DNA of 64,000 nt from Ahniella affigens. Lineage in GTDB: Bacteria > Pseudomonadota > Gammaproteobacteria > Xanthomonadales > Ahniellaceae. Each line of letters begins with the position of its first letter. The stretch's first letter is position 1. Made by a program: the position numbers and the translations under genes. The stretch is taken from the NCBI RefSeq assembly GCF_003015185.1, contig NZ_CP027860.1, positions 1,178,001-1,242,000 of the forward strand, written 5' to 3'. Below the pieces are notes generated by a model. That model had not been told where the DNA came from, did no database searches, and was given only the letters and a program-made list of their open reading frames with translations. This document shows, in pieces, positions 1 to 8,824 of this stretch.

Positions 1-1731
1 TGAAATCCAAGGAACGGAAACAACCTCCGACCGTATGCCCTCCGCTGACAGGCGGTCCGAAACTTCAATCGCAAGCTCTACCTCGCTGCCTGATGCTAGG
101 ATAGCTAAGCACGGATTCTCGACCTTGGGACCGATGCGATAGCCCCCTCTCGAGATAGACTCCAGACATCGCACAATTCCGAGGGAGGTGCGCGAAGACT
201 TGCTAAGGCAAATAACCGCAGGAAGGCAACGACTTCTAAGCAGTTCGGAAAGTACAATATTGAGTTCAACAGAGTCCGCGGGGCGAACAACATTTATCTT
301 GGGAATTAGCCTGATGGACCAGAGGTGCTCAACGGGCTGGTGCGTTGCGCCGTTCTCACCTACCCTAATTGAATCGTGCGTTGCAAAGAGAATCCAGGCG
401 GACTTCATTTGAGCTCCAAGCCTGATTGCTGCGCGCGCGTAGTCCGTGAATGACAAGTAGCAAATGCCACAGGATAGGGTCACGCCCGCGCAAGACATTC
501 CGTTCATCGCGGCAACCATTAGATGCTCTCGCACGCCAAAATTAACCCAACGGTCCGATGCTGGAAATTCGTCTCGCTCCTTTCGTTGCACCAAAAACCC
601 GACAGACGCCCCAACATCCGCCGCTCCGGCTACCATATCCCCAACTGAGCTGCAAAGTATTCGCAGGGAGCTACTAAGGCCAACAAAGCGGGCCGGCACA
701 CTTGGAGCTCTCTCTTGCTCGAGCGCGAGTTCCATAATTGATTCCGCAGCATTCTCTAGGGAGGAATCCATTTCGGCCGCTTGGCCTGATAGAGAACCGA
801 CACTCGACGCCAAGCGGGACGCAGCGCCGATTTTTCGGACCCGGGCCCACAATTTCTTAGCTTCAGGTTCGACTTCAAAGTTCTTAGCTGACCAGCCCAT
901 TTGCCGACGAAACAGGGATGCAGCTTCCTTTCCAATTACGCCACCGTGAGCCGCCGATGTTCCTGCCACAGACAAAACGCCATATCCAATTTGCGTGCGG
1001 CACTTCAAATAGCCGGGCCTTCCACATTCTAGCAATCGGAGGACTTCCCTCAAGACACTTATCGGCTCATGACCGTCGACTTCGGCTGAAACCCAACCCG
1101 AAGCTTCAAATCGAGCTCCCTGATTGGTACTACTTGAAAGTGAAATTGGGCCATCAAGACTTACCTCATTGTCATCGTGCAAGACAACAAAATTCTTCAA
1201 GCCTAGGTGTCCCGCAAGATCAATGGCCTCCTGCGAAAGTCCTTCCATCAAATCCCCGTCACTCACGATCGCGAATATTCGATACTGCTCGTCCAGCCCT
1301 TGCTGCCGATAGAACATGTCACGCGCGATAGCCATACCAACGCACGAAGCAAGGCCCTGTCCGAGTGGTCCTGTCGTGAACTCGATTCCTGCGCTTTGAT
1401 TGAGCTCGGGATGTCCTTGCGCAACCAGCGATGAACTCCTAAACCCAAGGAGTTCACTCTTATGCAGTTCACGATAGCCACGCAAATGAAGGTAAGCATA
1501 CAGCAGCGCAGAGCCGTGTCCCGCAGATAGCACCAGACGGTCTCTGGTCGTCCATGTCGGTTCATCCGGATCGCATCTAATAATCGTTGCCAACGCCGCA
1601 AGACAATCAGCAAACCCTAACGCAATCCCTGGATGTCCAGACCCAGCATTTTCAATCATGTCGATTGCAAGAACGCGAAGACTTGTTGCCAGCAATCTCA
1701 GCTCAGAAGGTGAGAAACGGCTCTCATCCAT
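1..1731 (-). CDS. tkt: Transketolase (3' end beyond the window)
   Basis: Transfers two-carbon ketol units between sugar phosphates using thiamine diphosphate. About 577 residues are present and the usual ~660-residue protein continues past position 1. Reading from ATG 1731: GSGHPGIALGFAD near the N-terminus, GPLGQG, the ThDP/metal motif SDGDLMEG, a second-domain NFGVREH with the catalytic Glu, FTDYARAA, and ASGSEVELA close to the edge. The start overlaps the end of the upstream kinase gene by 8 bp, so translation is probably coupled. It is the last visible gene of a seven-gene operon with a glycerate kinase and an aminotransferase. This suggests a dedicated pathway rather than the housekeeping copy, although that is inference. 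The reading frame is open throughout. Confidence 0.93.
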   Translation of the reverse strand, partial: MDESRFSPSELRLLATSLRVLAIDMIENAGSGHPGIALGFADCLAALATIIRCDPDEPTWTTRDRLVLSAGHGSALLYAYLHLRGYRELHKSELLGFRSSSLVAQGHPELNQSAGIEFTTGPLGQGLASCVGMAIARDMFYRQQGLDEQYRIFAIVSDGDLMEGLSQEAIDLAGHLGLKNFVVLHDDNEVSLDGPISLSSSTNQGARFEASGWVSAEVDGHEPISVLREVLRLLECGRPGYLKCRTQIGYGVLSVAGTSAAHGGVIGKEAASLFRRQMGWSAKNFEVEPEAKKLWARVRKIGAASRLASSVGSLSGQAAEMDSSLENAAESIMELALEQERAPSVPARFVGLSSSLRILCSSVGDMVAGAADVGASVGFLVQRKERDEFPASDRWVNFGVREHLMVAAMNGMSCAGVTLSCGICYLSFTDYARAAIRLGAQMKSAWILFATHDSIRVGENGATHQPVEHLWSIRLIPKINVVRPADSVELNIVLSELLRSRCLPAVICLSKSSRTSLGIVRCLESISRGGYRIGPKVENPCLAILASGSEVELAIEVSDRLSAEGIRSEVVSVPWIS

Positions 1732-2275
1732 TGGCGCCACCAAAACGAGATAGCGTATTTATCAGTCGCACTCCATCACTGTCATGTTTGGTGGCATCAT
1801 ACACAAAGTCGACAGCGCCTAGCTGCGCGTAGAATCCGTCTATCTCGACTTGGATCTCGCGCCATCGTTTGGATCGCTTCGAGTCCATCCTGGAACGCCT
1901 TTCTAGCTCATTTGCGTCGCAGTAGATCAACAAGGAGACTACACGCTCGCCGTAAAGCTCACGAAAGCGTGCTACTGCAGCTGAGCTGCCGACAATGATG
2001 GCGTGAGTCCGTCCAGCGTCTAGCGACTTTGAGACTTCTTGAAGTTGGACTCCAAAACGATGGCCATAGCTTTCGAACTCAAGCACGTCTATGTGAGGAA
2101 AATCAACATCCTCGCAGAAGATAAAATCTCGACTATCGTCGTGATTCGAGGACACTGGACGATTCGTGAACTTCGGCGACGTGTCGACGAGGCCCTTGCG
2201 TTCCAATTGGCGGAGCGCGGTGGTCTTGCCAGCGCCCGAAAGTCCGAAAAGCAGAAGCACATTCCCGCGGCTCAT
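1724..2275 (-). CDS. Guanylate-kinase-like P-loop kinase
   Basis: A 183-residue P-loop phosphotransferase. Walker A is GLSGAGKT at residues 11-18. It is followed by SPKFTNRP (33-40), a segment like the GMP-binding stretch of guanylate kinases, and a middle region (ESYGHRFGVQ...AIIVG) with the guanylate kinase pattern. The substrate may be GMP or another small phosphoester; PhnN-type ribosyl-bisphosphate kinases share this fold. The ATG lies in an ATGA overlap with the glycerate kinase stop, and its own end overlaps the transketolase start by 8 bp, so the three genes are translationally coupled. It is probably not the housekeeping gmk given this context, but the substrate cannot be assigned. 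Confidence 0.8.
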   Translation of the reverse strand: MSRGNVLLLFGLSGAGKTTALRQLERKGLVDTSPKFTNRPVSSNHDDSRDFIFCEDVDFPHIDVLEFESYGHRFGVQLQEVSKSLDAGRTHAIIVGSSAAVARFRELYGERVVSLLIYCDANELERRSRMDSKRSKRWREIQVEIDGFYAQLGAVDFVYDATKHDSDGVRLINTLSRFGGANG

Positions 2276-3384
2276 GAGGCTTCTCCGAGTAGCCGAAGTA
2301 TTCGAGGAACCGCTGACGAAATCGCGAAGCGTGCATCCCGCAATCCAGCAGGTCCCAACTCAACAACCGAAACCCTGGAGCAGACCGATTCTAGATCTTT
2401 GATTCCTGCGCTAGTTGTACTTCCAGCAATCACGACACATCTTCCCTTAACCCTGCGCGCGACAAAATGCGGCACCTTCCCAAATCTCGTTTGCTCGTCA
2501 AGTCTTCCTTCGCCAGTAATGACAACGTCCGCAGATGACAACATCGCATCCCATCCGACATTGTGCCGACTTGAAAAGTACTCAAGAGTATTGTGGAGTG
2601 CCGCACTCGAAAAAGCATGGAGCGCTCCGGCGACTCCCCCGCTCCCAGAAGCTCTCTTGAGGCCCCTTATGTCGATTCCAATTTGTGCCTTAATTAGCTC
2701 GCAAAAATGAAGTATCGAATCCTCCACGAAATTTCGGTCCTCAGGCCGGAGTCCCTTCTGTGCTCCATACATTGAAGCCTGACCAAAAGCCCCGCACAAA
2801 AAGTCATCTGTATCGACGAGGCACTCAACACTAACACCTCCTAGCAGAGTTGCGTACTTCGCAACGTTGAAATCAACGACTCTCGCTAGATCACGTAAGC
2901 TCGGGTTCTCGATCGGACCGGACCTTGAGTAGAAGACGACCCCCAAGGCCGCCAGCATTCCTACCCCAACGTCCATCACGGCCGAGTCCCCCATGCTAAT
3001 TTGGACCGTTCTCGCGCCATCCTTGATCGTATGGAAAATGAGCTCGCCCAGCCCTCTACTGGTTGCAGACATTGGATTGAGGTTGCCTGGCGGTGCAAGA
3101 GAAAGGCCAATTGCTTGCGAAGATTCCAAGAATGCTGCTGAGCGGCTAAACCAAGCTCGCCGGGCCCGAACTCGCGCTCTCGTAGGGCCGCTAACCCAAA
3201 CTGCATCCAATCTTACATTGAAATACGAGCGCAGCATTTCCAACGTTCCTTCACCGCCATCCGCGATTACAACCTTAGAGACCGACGAACGAGGTAAGTG
3301 AGTCCGCAATGCACGCCCAATGATGTTCGCAGCGGTCAGGGATCGAAGCGTCCCTTTGAAGGTGCCGGGCGCTATCACGATCAT
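2272..3384 (-). CDS. Glycerate kinase (GarK/GlxK family)
   Basis: A 370-residue enzyme of the glycerate kinase type-1 family, which phosphorylates D-glycerate with ATP. Family signatures are the N-terminal PGTFKGTL (6-13), ADGGEGT (41-47), GMLAALG in the middle and TGEGRLDEQT near the C-terminus. Length agrees with the family (~380). The start overlaps the stop of the two-TM gene (ATGA at 3384-3381) and its stop overlaps the start of the P-loop kinase in the same way. Its position between sugar-phosphate and nucleotide enzymes suggests a three-carbon acid intermediate in whatever this operon makes or degrades; that role is inference. Confidence 0.88.
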   Translation of the reverse strand: MIVIAPGTFKGTLRSLTAANIIGRALRTHLPRSSVSKVVIADGGEGTLEMLRSYFNVRLDAVWVSGPTRARVRARRAWFSRSAAFLESSQAIGLSLAPPGNLNPMSATSRGLGELIFHTIKDGARTVQISMGDSAVMDVGVGMLAALGVVFYSRSGPIENPSLRDLARVVDFNVAKYATLLGGVSVECLVDTDDFLCGAFGQASMYGAQKGLRPEDRNFVEDSILHFCELIKAQIGIDIRGLKRASGSGGVAGALHAFSSAALHNTLEYFSSRHNVGWDAMLSSADVVITGEGRLDEQTRFGKVPHFVARRVKGRCVVIAGSTTSAGIKDLESVCSRVSVVELGPAGLRDARFAISSAVPRILRLLGEAS

Positions 3385-4097
3385 TTCAGTCGGTTTGTCT
3401 TCATGGGCTTCTCAGGATGAACTGCGCCATAGTTGATGAGATTCCGCTTGATTTCATCTATGACATCTTGCTCGGTCTTGGCTTCTGGATGCCTAACAAA
3501 CACGTTGTTGCACACGCGTCCGCCGCGAGGCCCGCCATAGATAATCGTCTTGCCACGCATTCTGGTCGGGTACCCGAGCCAGCTTTTTCCGCGCTCAAAG
3601 AACATGCTTGTTCGCGAATAGTAGTCAACTGCCGATTCCATTGAATCATTCCTAACATTGATAAACTCGCGCATAGCCCCGTTGGAAATGAAGTCGGTCA
3701 CAGATCGAATACGTGACCTTACAGAAAAGCTGTCTGACAAACCAAACCCGACCACGCTAGTTGTGTATAGGCTCTGTTCGAAACGCCAAACACCAAAGTA
3801 CATCTTGCCGTCTTCCTCGCCGTCGATGGTATATGTATAAGACCAAAGGCCGTCAACATAGGACTTTCCCCAGTACAACTTGTGAAGGACTTTAACATTT
3901 GCCATTGCCCAGAGCGTCCCAGCAATCAACATTCGATAGAAGCCAATTGACGTAAAGAACACAATGCTTGCATCGATTGCTGGATTGACCAGCGGTGTCT
4001 TTGACAAGCGGACTGCGACAAAAATCGTGTACATAACCGCTACAGATAGAACTGCGGTGTTTACGGTTCGTAGTTTCTCGTCTATTGGTTGCATCAT
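3381..4097 (-). CDS. Two-TM protein with possible C-terminal beta-barrel (Cap15-like architecture)
   Basis: A 238-residue protein with two N-terminal hydrophobic helices (about 13-30 and 42-66). A soluble domain rich in aromatic residues and alternating beta-type patterns follows: GLWSYTYT at 83-90, then FGVWRFEQ at 101-108. Two TM helices plus a small beta domain opening with G-x-W and later Q resembles the S-2TM-beta effectors of CBASS (Cap15), which form membrane pores. The match is architectural and from memory, not from an alignment. No CD-NTase gene is present. Two adjacent ATGs (4097, 4094) are possible starts, and the stop overlaps the glycerate kinase start by 4 bp. It is the only membrane protein in the operon. 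Confidence 0.6.
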   Translation of the reverse strand: MMQPIDEKLRTVNTAVLSVAVMYTIFVAVRLSKTPLVNPAIDASIVFFTSIGFYRMLIAGTLWAMANVKVLHKLYWGKSYVDGLWSYTYTIDGEEDGKMYFGVWRFEQSLYTTSVVGFGLSDSFSVRSRIRSVTDFISNGAMREFINVRNDSMESAVDYYSRTSMFFERGKSWLGYPTRMRGKTIIYGGPRGGRVCNNVFVRHPEAKTEQDVIDEIKRNLINYGAVHPEKPMKTNRLK

Positions 4098-4115
4098 GAT
4101 TGTATAGGCCAGAGT

Positions 4116-4712
4116 TCACTCGCCTGCAGTAGATCCCAAGAAATCGAACTTCATCTGCGCTAGGCTCTTAGGGTCGTGCGCGAGCCGTAGAACTTTCAGC
4201 GCAACTTCCAAGTCTCCAAATTCCTCTTTGGAAACCAGTTCGATGAATTCTTCGAACGAAACCTCAAGCAGGCTTATGCACTCGCCTGGGTCCGGCTTGG
4301 CTGACGGCAATGTTCTAAAGCCCCGCGTCAAGAAGATGTAGATTGCCCAATCTATCTTTGGCAGAAACTGAAATGACTGCCATAACACCACGCCCTCAGC
4401 CACCAAGCCGGCTTCTTCGCTGAGCTCCCTGCGGGCGGCAACCTCCGGGTCCTCGCCGGGCTCGACTCGTCCGCCTATTAGACCCACACTAGGCGCGGAA
4501 CTCGGCTGCACTTGCTTCGCCAATATCAAGTTTCCAGTATTCGTTATGGGGATGATGTAGGAGGTATCAGGTCTTTGAATTTTCTCGAACGATGTAACAG
4601 ATCCGTCAAAAAGTTGCTGCTCCCAGACAAAGACATCGAACAGTTTGCCAGAATGAACTTTCTGCGCATTGCTGGGTATAGGCTGCCTAGAAACTGGTCT
4701 ACTGTATTGCAT
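4116..4712 (-). CDS. Nudix hydrolase
   Basis: A 198-residue Nudix hydrolase. The Nudix box GGRVEPGEDPEVAARRELSE begins at residue 80 and continues EAGLV, matching Gx5Ex7REUxEExGU exactly. The N-terminal half (VHSGKLFDVFVWEQQLFDGS) resembles ADP-ribose or sugar-nucleotide pyrophosphatases. It should cleave a nucleoside diphosphate linked to another group in a Mg-dependent way. A good ribosome site (AGGAGAG) precedes ATG 4712. It sits 18 bp upstream of the two-TM gene and 75 bp downstream of the HIT gene. Nudix plus HIT in one operon suggests turnover of a nucleotide-linked intermediate or signal; the substrate is not deducible. Confidence 0.92.
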   Translation of the reverse strand: MQYSRPVSRQPIPSNAQKVHSGKLFDVFVWEQQLFDGSVTSFEKIQRPDTSYIIPITNTGNLILAKQVQPSSAPSVGLIGGRVEPGEDPEVAARRELSEEAGLVAEGVVLWQSFQFLPKIDWAIYIFLTRGFRTLPSAKPDPGECISLLEVSFEEFIELVSKEEFGDLEVALKVLRLAHDPKSLAQMKFDFLGSTAGE

Positions 4713-4787
4713 GATGAGACTCTCCTAACTGAACTGGCAAACTGATGGTGAGCTCCGAGTGGTTCACTTACAATAGTAAGCCTCAAT

Positions 4788-5228
4788 TCACTTGGTGACG
4801 ACCCAGTCTCGTTTAAGAATTTCAGCGATTTCATCGAATTTTTGCGGCGCCAAGCTCACTGCCAACGAAAGATCGGGTGGTCTTGGCCATGACGCGTCCG
4901 AGAACTCTGTTCCCGCTAGTACCCTCGTTCCACAATAGCGTGGGATCACGTGAAAGTGAATGTGCGGGTCAACCATCATCAGAGCAAGGTAATTCACCTT
5001 TTCGTAGTTCACCACCTTTCGCAGCGTGGCCTCAATTTCGTTCACCGCTATAGACATCTCAGAGAAGGCACTTGCACCAAGGGAGCCGAGCGCAGTGGAC
5101 TCAGACTTACATGCAAGGATTACGTTCCCCGCCGTGAATTGGGCGGGTCGAAGAAGGACAACCCAATACTGGTACTCACGAAGCATTGATCTCGGGTATC
5201 CAAATTTCGTGATGGTCTCATTTGTCAT
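4788..5228 (-). CDS. HIT-family nucleotide hydrolase/transferase
   Basis: A 146-residue histidine-triad protein. The triad HIHFHVIPR at residues 89-97 gives H-x-H-x-H, with the last position of the canonical motif taken by Pro-Arg instead of a fourth His. HIT enzymes hydrolyse or transfer nucleotides from dinucleoside polyphosphates, nucleoside phosphoramidates or sugar nucleotides. A strong ribosome site (GGAGAGG) lies just upstream of ATG 5228. It is the second gene of the operon, 84 bp after the aminotransferase. The lone C-terminal Arg-Tyr after the triad is normal for short bacterial HIT proteins. Confidence 0.9.
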   Translation of the reverse strand: MTNETITKFGYPRSMLREYQYWVVLLRPAQFTAGNVILACKSESTALGSLGASAFSEMSIAVNEIEATLRKVVNYEKVNYLALMMVDPHIHFHVIPRYCGTRVLAGTEFSDASWPRPPDLSLAVSLAPQKFDEIAEILKRDWVVTK

Positions 5229-5312
5229 GGCTACCTCTCCAGGTTTGTAATGGAAGAATTGGCTTTTGCGCTAACTTGCCGATCGGATGAATCGTGCATA
5301 TTGAGCATGTGT

Positions 5313-6626
5313 TTATCCACGTAGGAATGATCTATACGTACTGATGAACGCCTCTACGGCATCAACGAGTACTCCCGTTCTGTCAGTTATGATTGGGAGG
5401 GAAAGCGTTATCAACCCGCGGCGTCCGATCCATACTCCCATTTCTAACATGAAGAGGTAGAATATTTCTCGCAGAAGAAGCTCATTAAGCTGCATACTGT
5501 ACGGGCGTTCAATCGTCCCCTTACGCATGTGAGCTTGCATCATAGATCCTACGCCAGTGAAACTAAGACTCGAATCGGTCTTGAGAGCTATGCCATTCAG
5601 GGTCTCTCTGAGACAGTCGCCATGATTGTTTAAGGCAACAGCCTCTTTCTCTCCATAGATATTCAGCACCTCACGCGCGGCCGCCATTGTGAGTACATTG
5701 TTGTTAAATGTACCGGAATGAACTAGCGCATCAGGTCCATCCATGTCGAAACGTGACATGATCTCGGCCCTTCCGCCAACTGCACCGAAGTTCAACCCGC
5801 CGCCGAGGTACTTTCCAAGTGTAGTGATTTCAGGCCGAATTCCCATCTTTCGCTGCAAGCCTCCAAAGTAGAGTCGGGACGTCACGACTTCATCGAATAT
5901 GAGCGGTATTTCGAATTGTGCTGTTAAGCGCCGAACTTCCTCGAGAAAGTCAGTACGCGCTACGATGCAGCCCGCACTGTTTAACATCGGCTCGATAATT
6001 ACAGCTGCTAGGTCGCGCGAGTGCTTTGTTATCGTCCTCTCAAGCTGAGGAACATCATTGTAGATTGATCGTATGAATGAAAATGGCACATTTAAGGCCT
6101 CAGACTCACCGGAAAAGTTTAGCAGAGCACCATGGAATGCACCTGAGAAGACGAGAACTTTGCTGCGATTGGCGAATGCCCGAGTTGCGGCGATTGCGAT
6201 TATGTTGGCTTCGGTGCCGCTACTGGTGAAGCGCATAAGTTCCATTGAGTCGAATCGTGAACGGAGCGACTTTGCTAGGCTCGTTTCAATTGTGTTCCGT
6301 CCGCCGAGCGATACCCCGCCAGCTAATGTGCTTGAGACTATCTCCGCAACCTGTGAATTGGAATGTCCGAGGAGCGCAGCGGAATAGTCTCCCAGACAGT
6401 CAAAATACTCATGGCCGTCTATGTCCCATACCTTGGATCCTTGACCGCCCGCAAGAGTTAGCGGAAAAGGCAAGTTGCGAAGAACCGATCGCGTGCTTCC
6501 TCCTGGGAAGTACGCTATTGCTTCCTTGTGAGCCAATTGACTTCTGGGATTGTGTTCGGCGTAACGCTCGCGTACTTTTAAGAGTTCAAGGCGAATCGCC
6601 TCGGTTCTCGCCGGCTCAGTGCTCAT
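5313..6626 (-). CDS. PLP-dependent class III aminotransferase (glutamate-1-semialdehyde aminomutase-like)
   Basis: A 437-residue class III aminotransferase related to HemL. Landmarks from ATG 6626: YFPGGSTRSV (39-48) as in glutamate-1-semialdehyde aminomutases, FTSSGTEA (133-140) for PLP phosphate binding, FDEVVTSR (244-251) with the PLP-pyridine Asp, and the Schiff-base Lys272 in TTLGKYLGGG. The ATG was chosen over a TTG 12 bp upstream because a GGGTGG ribosome site fits it. It is the first gene of the operon, downstream of a RAYT-linked repeat. Most likely it aminates or isomerises a small keto/aldehyde substrate for a specialised pathway, not haem synthesis, given its neighbours. Confidence 0.88.
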   Translation of the reverse strand: MSTEPARTEAIRLELLKVRERYAEHNPRSQLAHKEAIAYFPGGSTRSVLRNLPFPLTLAGGQGSKVWDIDGHEYFDCLGDYSAALLGHSNSQVAEIVSSTLAGGVSLGGRNTIETSLAKSLRSRFDSMELMRFTSSGTEANIIAIAATRAFANRSKVLVFSGAFHGALLNFSGESEALNVPFSFIRSIYNDVPQLERTITKHSRDLAAVIIEPMLNSAGCIVARTDFLEEVRRLTAQFEIPLIFDEVVTSRLYFGGLQRKMGIRPEITTLGKYLGGGLNFGAVGGRAEIMSRFDMDGPDALVHSGTFNNNVLTMAAAREVLNIYGEKEAVALNNHGDCLRETLNGIALKTDSSLSFTGVGSMMQAHMRKGTIERPYSMQLNELLLREIFYLFMLEMGVWIGRRGLITLSLPIITDRTGVLVDAVEAFISTYRSFLRG

Positions 6627-6712
6627 CGCGCCACCCAATTCTCTGAATCGATTGAGCTAAGTTTGTCACAAAACGCTCTTGGACTGCTACTTGCGCTGTT
6701 CAGGACCATACA

Positions 6713-6860
6713 GGACACCCAGAAATTCAGAAATTTCTGACCCCAATCTCAGATTTCTGCCAATGCTCCGGGTCTTTTGAATCAGCCTATAGCGGACACC
6801 CAACAATTCAGAAATTTCTGACCCCAATATCAGATTTCAGCCAATGCGCCGGGCCTTTGG
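6713..6860. repeat. Two tandem RAYT-linked palindromic repeats (81-bp period)
   Basis: Two imperfect direct copies start with GGACACCC at 6713 and 6794. Each holds the perfect 14-bp palindrome TCAGAAATTTCTGA followed by a conserved CCAATGC-CCGGG segment. Related copies precede the other RAYT genes at 10255-10330 and, inverted, near 22230-22310. Such palindromes next to a RAYT gene are the expected substrates of REP-associated tyrosine transposases. They occupy the promoter region of the aminotransferase operon on the other strand. Confidence 0.85.
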
Positions 6861-6905
6861 GAATGGCAAGATCACTGCTACTCCCCGCCAAGGATGGCGA
6901 TCACC

Positions 6906-7877
6906 ATGCCGCAAGCGCGCGAACGAACCGTTCCGAGCAACTGCTCGGGCTACTACCACTGCGTCAGTCGCTGTGTCCGGCGGGCTTGGCTCTGTGGCTA
7001 TGACAAGGTCAACGACAAGAATTACGACTACCGCCGCCAGTGGGTTGAGGACCGGCTGATGGTGCTGGCCGAGGCTTATTCAGTCTCGATCTACGCCTAT
7101 GCCGTCATGAGCAATCATCTGCATGTGGTGGTGAAGATCGATGCAGTGGCCGCGCAGGATTGGTCGGATGAAGAGGTGGCTCGGCGCTGGTGCAAAGTGT
7201 TTCCGGGTTCCGACGATCCGGAGGCGCAACAGGCGCGTATCTCCAATATTGCTGCAGCACCAGAGCGGGTGGCGACGTATCGGGATCGGCTGCGCAGTTT
7301 AAGCTGGTTTATGCGCAGCCTCGCCGAGCCGATTGCCCGTCAGGCCAACCGGGAAGACGACTGCACCGGGCGGTTCTGGGAAGGCCGATTCAAAGCCCAG
7401 GCGTTGGTTGACGAACGCGCGTTGTTGGCGGCCATGGTCTACACCGACTTGAACCCGATTCGAGCGAAGATGACTGCAAAAATCACCGAATCGAAGCACA
7501 CCGGCGTTCACCAACGCATCGTCAAGATTCGGGCAAAAGAGCTGCTGCGATTCGAACCTGTTCGGCCGGTCGCCGGCATGCCGCAGGAGGCGCTGAGTCT
7601 CAGCAACAAAGCCTATCTGCAACTCGTGGACGACACCGGCCGACAGTGGCACCGAGGCAAGTCTGGCCGAATTGCCGCCAGCACGCGATCCATCCTGGCT
7701 GAACTCAAGATCGACCCGAAGCAATGGCATGACCAAGTCCGTGGCTTCGGGAAGAGCCGCGTCACCGCGATGGGCGCGTTGGACCGACTGGTCCAGTTCG
7801 CGCGCGACACACAGCGACGCTGGCTGGTGGGGTATGAACTGGCGCGTCAGGCCTATTGGCGAGCTATTGCGGTCTGA
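6906..7877 (+). CDS. REP-associated tyrosine transposase (RAYT), copy 1, intact
   Basis: A 323-residue single-strand DNA transposase of the IS200/IS605-like Y1 family associated with REP sequences. The HuH metal motif HLH is at residues 71-73 within VMSNHLHVVVKID, and GRFWEGRFKAQ and YTDLNPIRAK are typical RAYT blocks. ATG 6906 was preferred over ATG 6894 because the same start and AAGGA site recur in copy 2 and the resulting length equals copy 3 exactly. It lies directly downstream of a pair of palindromic repeats. It is the only copy in the window with an apparently undamaged frame and start. Confidence 0.92.
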   Translation: MPQARERTVPSNCSGYYHCVSRCVRRAWLCGYDKVNDKNYDYRRQWVEDRLMVLAEAYSVSIYAYAVMSNHLHVVVKIDAVAAQDWSDEEVARRWCKVFPGSDDPEAQQARISNIAAAPERVATYRDRLRSLSWFMRSLAEPIARQANREDDCTGRFWEGRFKAQALVDERALLAAMVYTDLNPIRAKMTAKITESKHTGVHQRIVKIRAKELLRFEPVRPVAGMPQEALSLSNKAYLQLVDDTGRQWHRGKSGRIAASTRSILAELKIDPKQWHDQVRGFGKSRVTAMGALDRLVQFARDTQRRWLVGYELARQAYWRAIAV

Positions 7878-8129
7878 CCCACACCGACCTCAGCTCGATC
7901 GTCTACGCAACCTCCAATTGGAGCGCGCTGAGCGCTGTTGCGTTCTCGCAGGCCTTTCGGATAGCAATCGTCAAGTCCTCCGTCGCTGGTAGCTGTGTGT
8001 GGGGCATAGCGCTGTAACCCAAATCTGGAGCGACTTCGCCGCCTCTAGCAAACGCGCACTGCAGACTCAATCGCAAGTCTGATCACTGTAAGTCCGATAG
8101 CGGGAGAATCACCGCGCCAAGCCGGACTG

Positions 8130-8366
8130 GCGCAATACATGGATGTCCACCAATCCCCTCTTCGGCGGGTTCGCGCTTACTGTTGGACTGCCTGCGACAG
8201 AACTGCATACTTGAGCGTGCGATCCGAACACCCAAAAGCAAATTGCACCCACCCGCACTTGCTCGAAAGCCGAGAACACGCGCTTCGCACTGTCGCCGAT
8301 TCGATCCGCTTCTACAACTACAGCCGACCGCACCGAGCGTTCGGCTTGAAGGCCCCGCTGAGGTAA
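8130..8366 (+). pseudogene. Transposase (integrase-core) C-terminal remnant
   Basis: A short open stretch ends in FYNYSRPHRAFGLKAPLR, the C-terminal signature of DDE integrase-core transposases (IS3/IS481 type). The upstream part (LERAIR in another frame) is broken by frame changes. There are no recognisable element ends around it. It is a decayed insertion-sequence fragment, not a gene. The interval 7878-8129 between it and the RAYT holds nothing I can identify. Confidence 0.6.
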
Positions 8367-8824
8367 GTTTTTTGGCGGCCCGGCCTGTAGCGAAAGTAGC
8401 GGTTCGTTACATTGACCGATTTTTGAAAATAGGACAGAGAGCATTTGATCTGTTGAATCTTCGCCATTGCCAACCTATCGGCTTGACAACTGGCATCACG
8501 TTGAAGCACATTCGGATCTGGGCACTCGGCAGTAGACATTCATGAATCACCGCATGTTGCGACTTCTTGAATCCTCCGTTCGATCTCCCAAGCCGTTCAG
8601 GATCACGATGTGGTCGACATACTAGTACTCGGAGCATTGGGGCTTGTGCTTGCTGACTTCTTCGCGCTTGCGTTGAGACGTCGTAGCGAGCGGGAGACCT
8701 GTTTCGTGGTCTGAGGGAGAAGCTGACATTGAACCGGGCATCTAAGCGGTGCCTTACCATGACTATGCATTAGTGCGCAGATTAGTGTCGCTGTCGAGTG
8801 TCCGATAACTAGCCCGGTAACCGT
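8367..8824. other. Non-coding stretch upstream of the RAMP-TIR gene
   Basis: About 460 bp without a convincing gene. Open frames on both strands lack ribosome sites and recognisable products. A T6 run at 8369-8374 follows the transposase remnant without a clear hairpin. No promoter could be assigned with confidence for the gene starting at 8825, and no repeat-spacer array is present. Confidence 0.5.

Noticed and set aside
464-949. 161-codon plus-strand frame
   Set aside because: Antisense to the transketolase, whose minus-strand frame is continuous and carries all family motifs.
6713-6860. CRISPR-like repeats next to the RAMP-TIR gene
   Set aside because: Only two imperfect copies, directly adjacent and palindromic, tied to the RAYT gene; no spacers. 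The 25160 and 50238 arrays also lack spacers.
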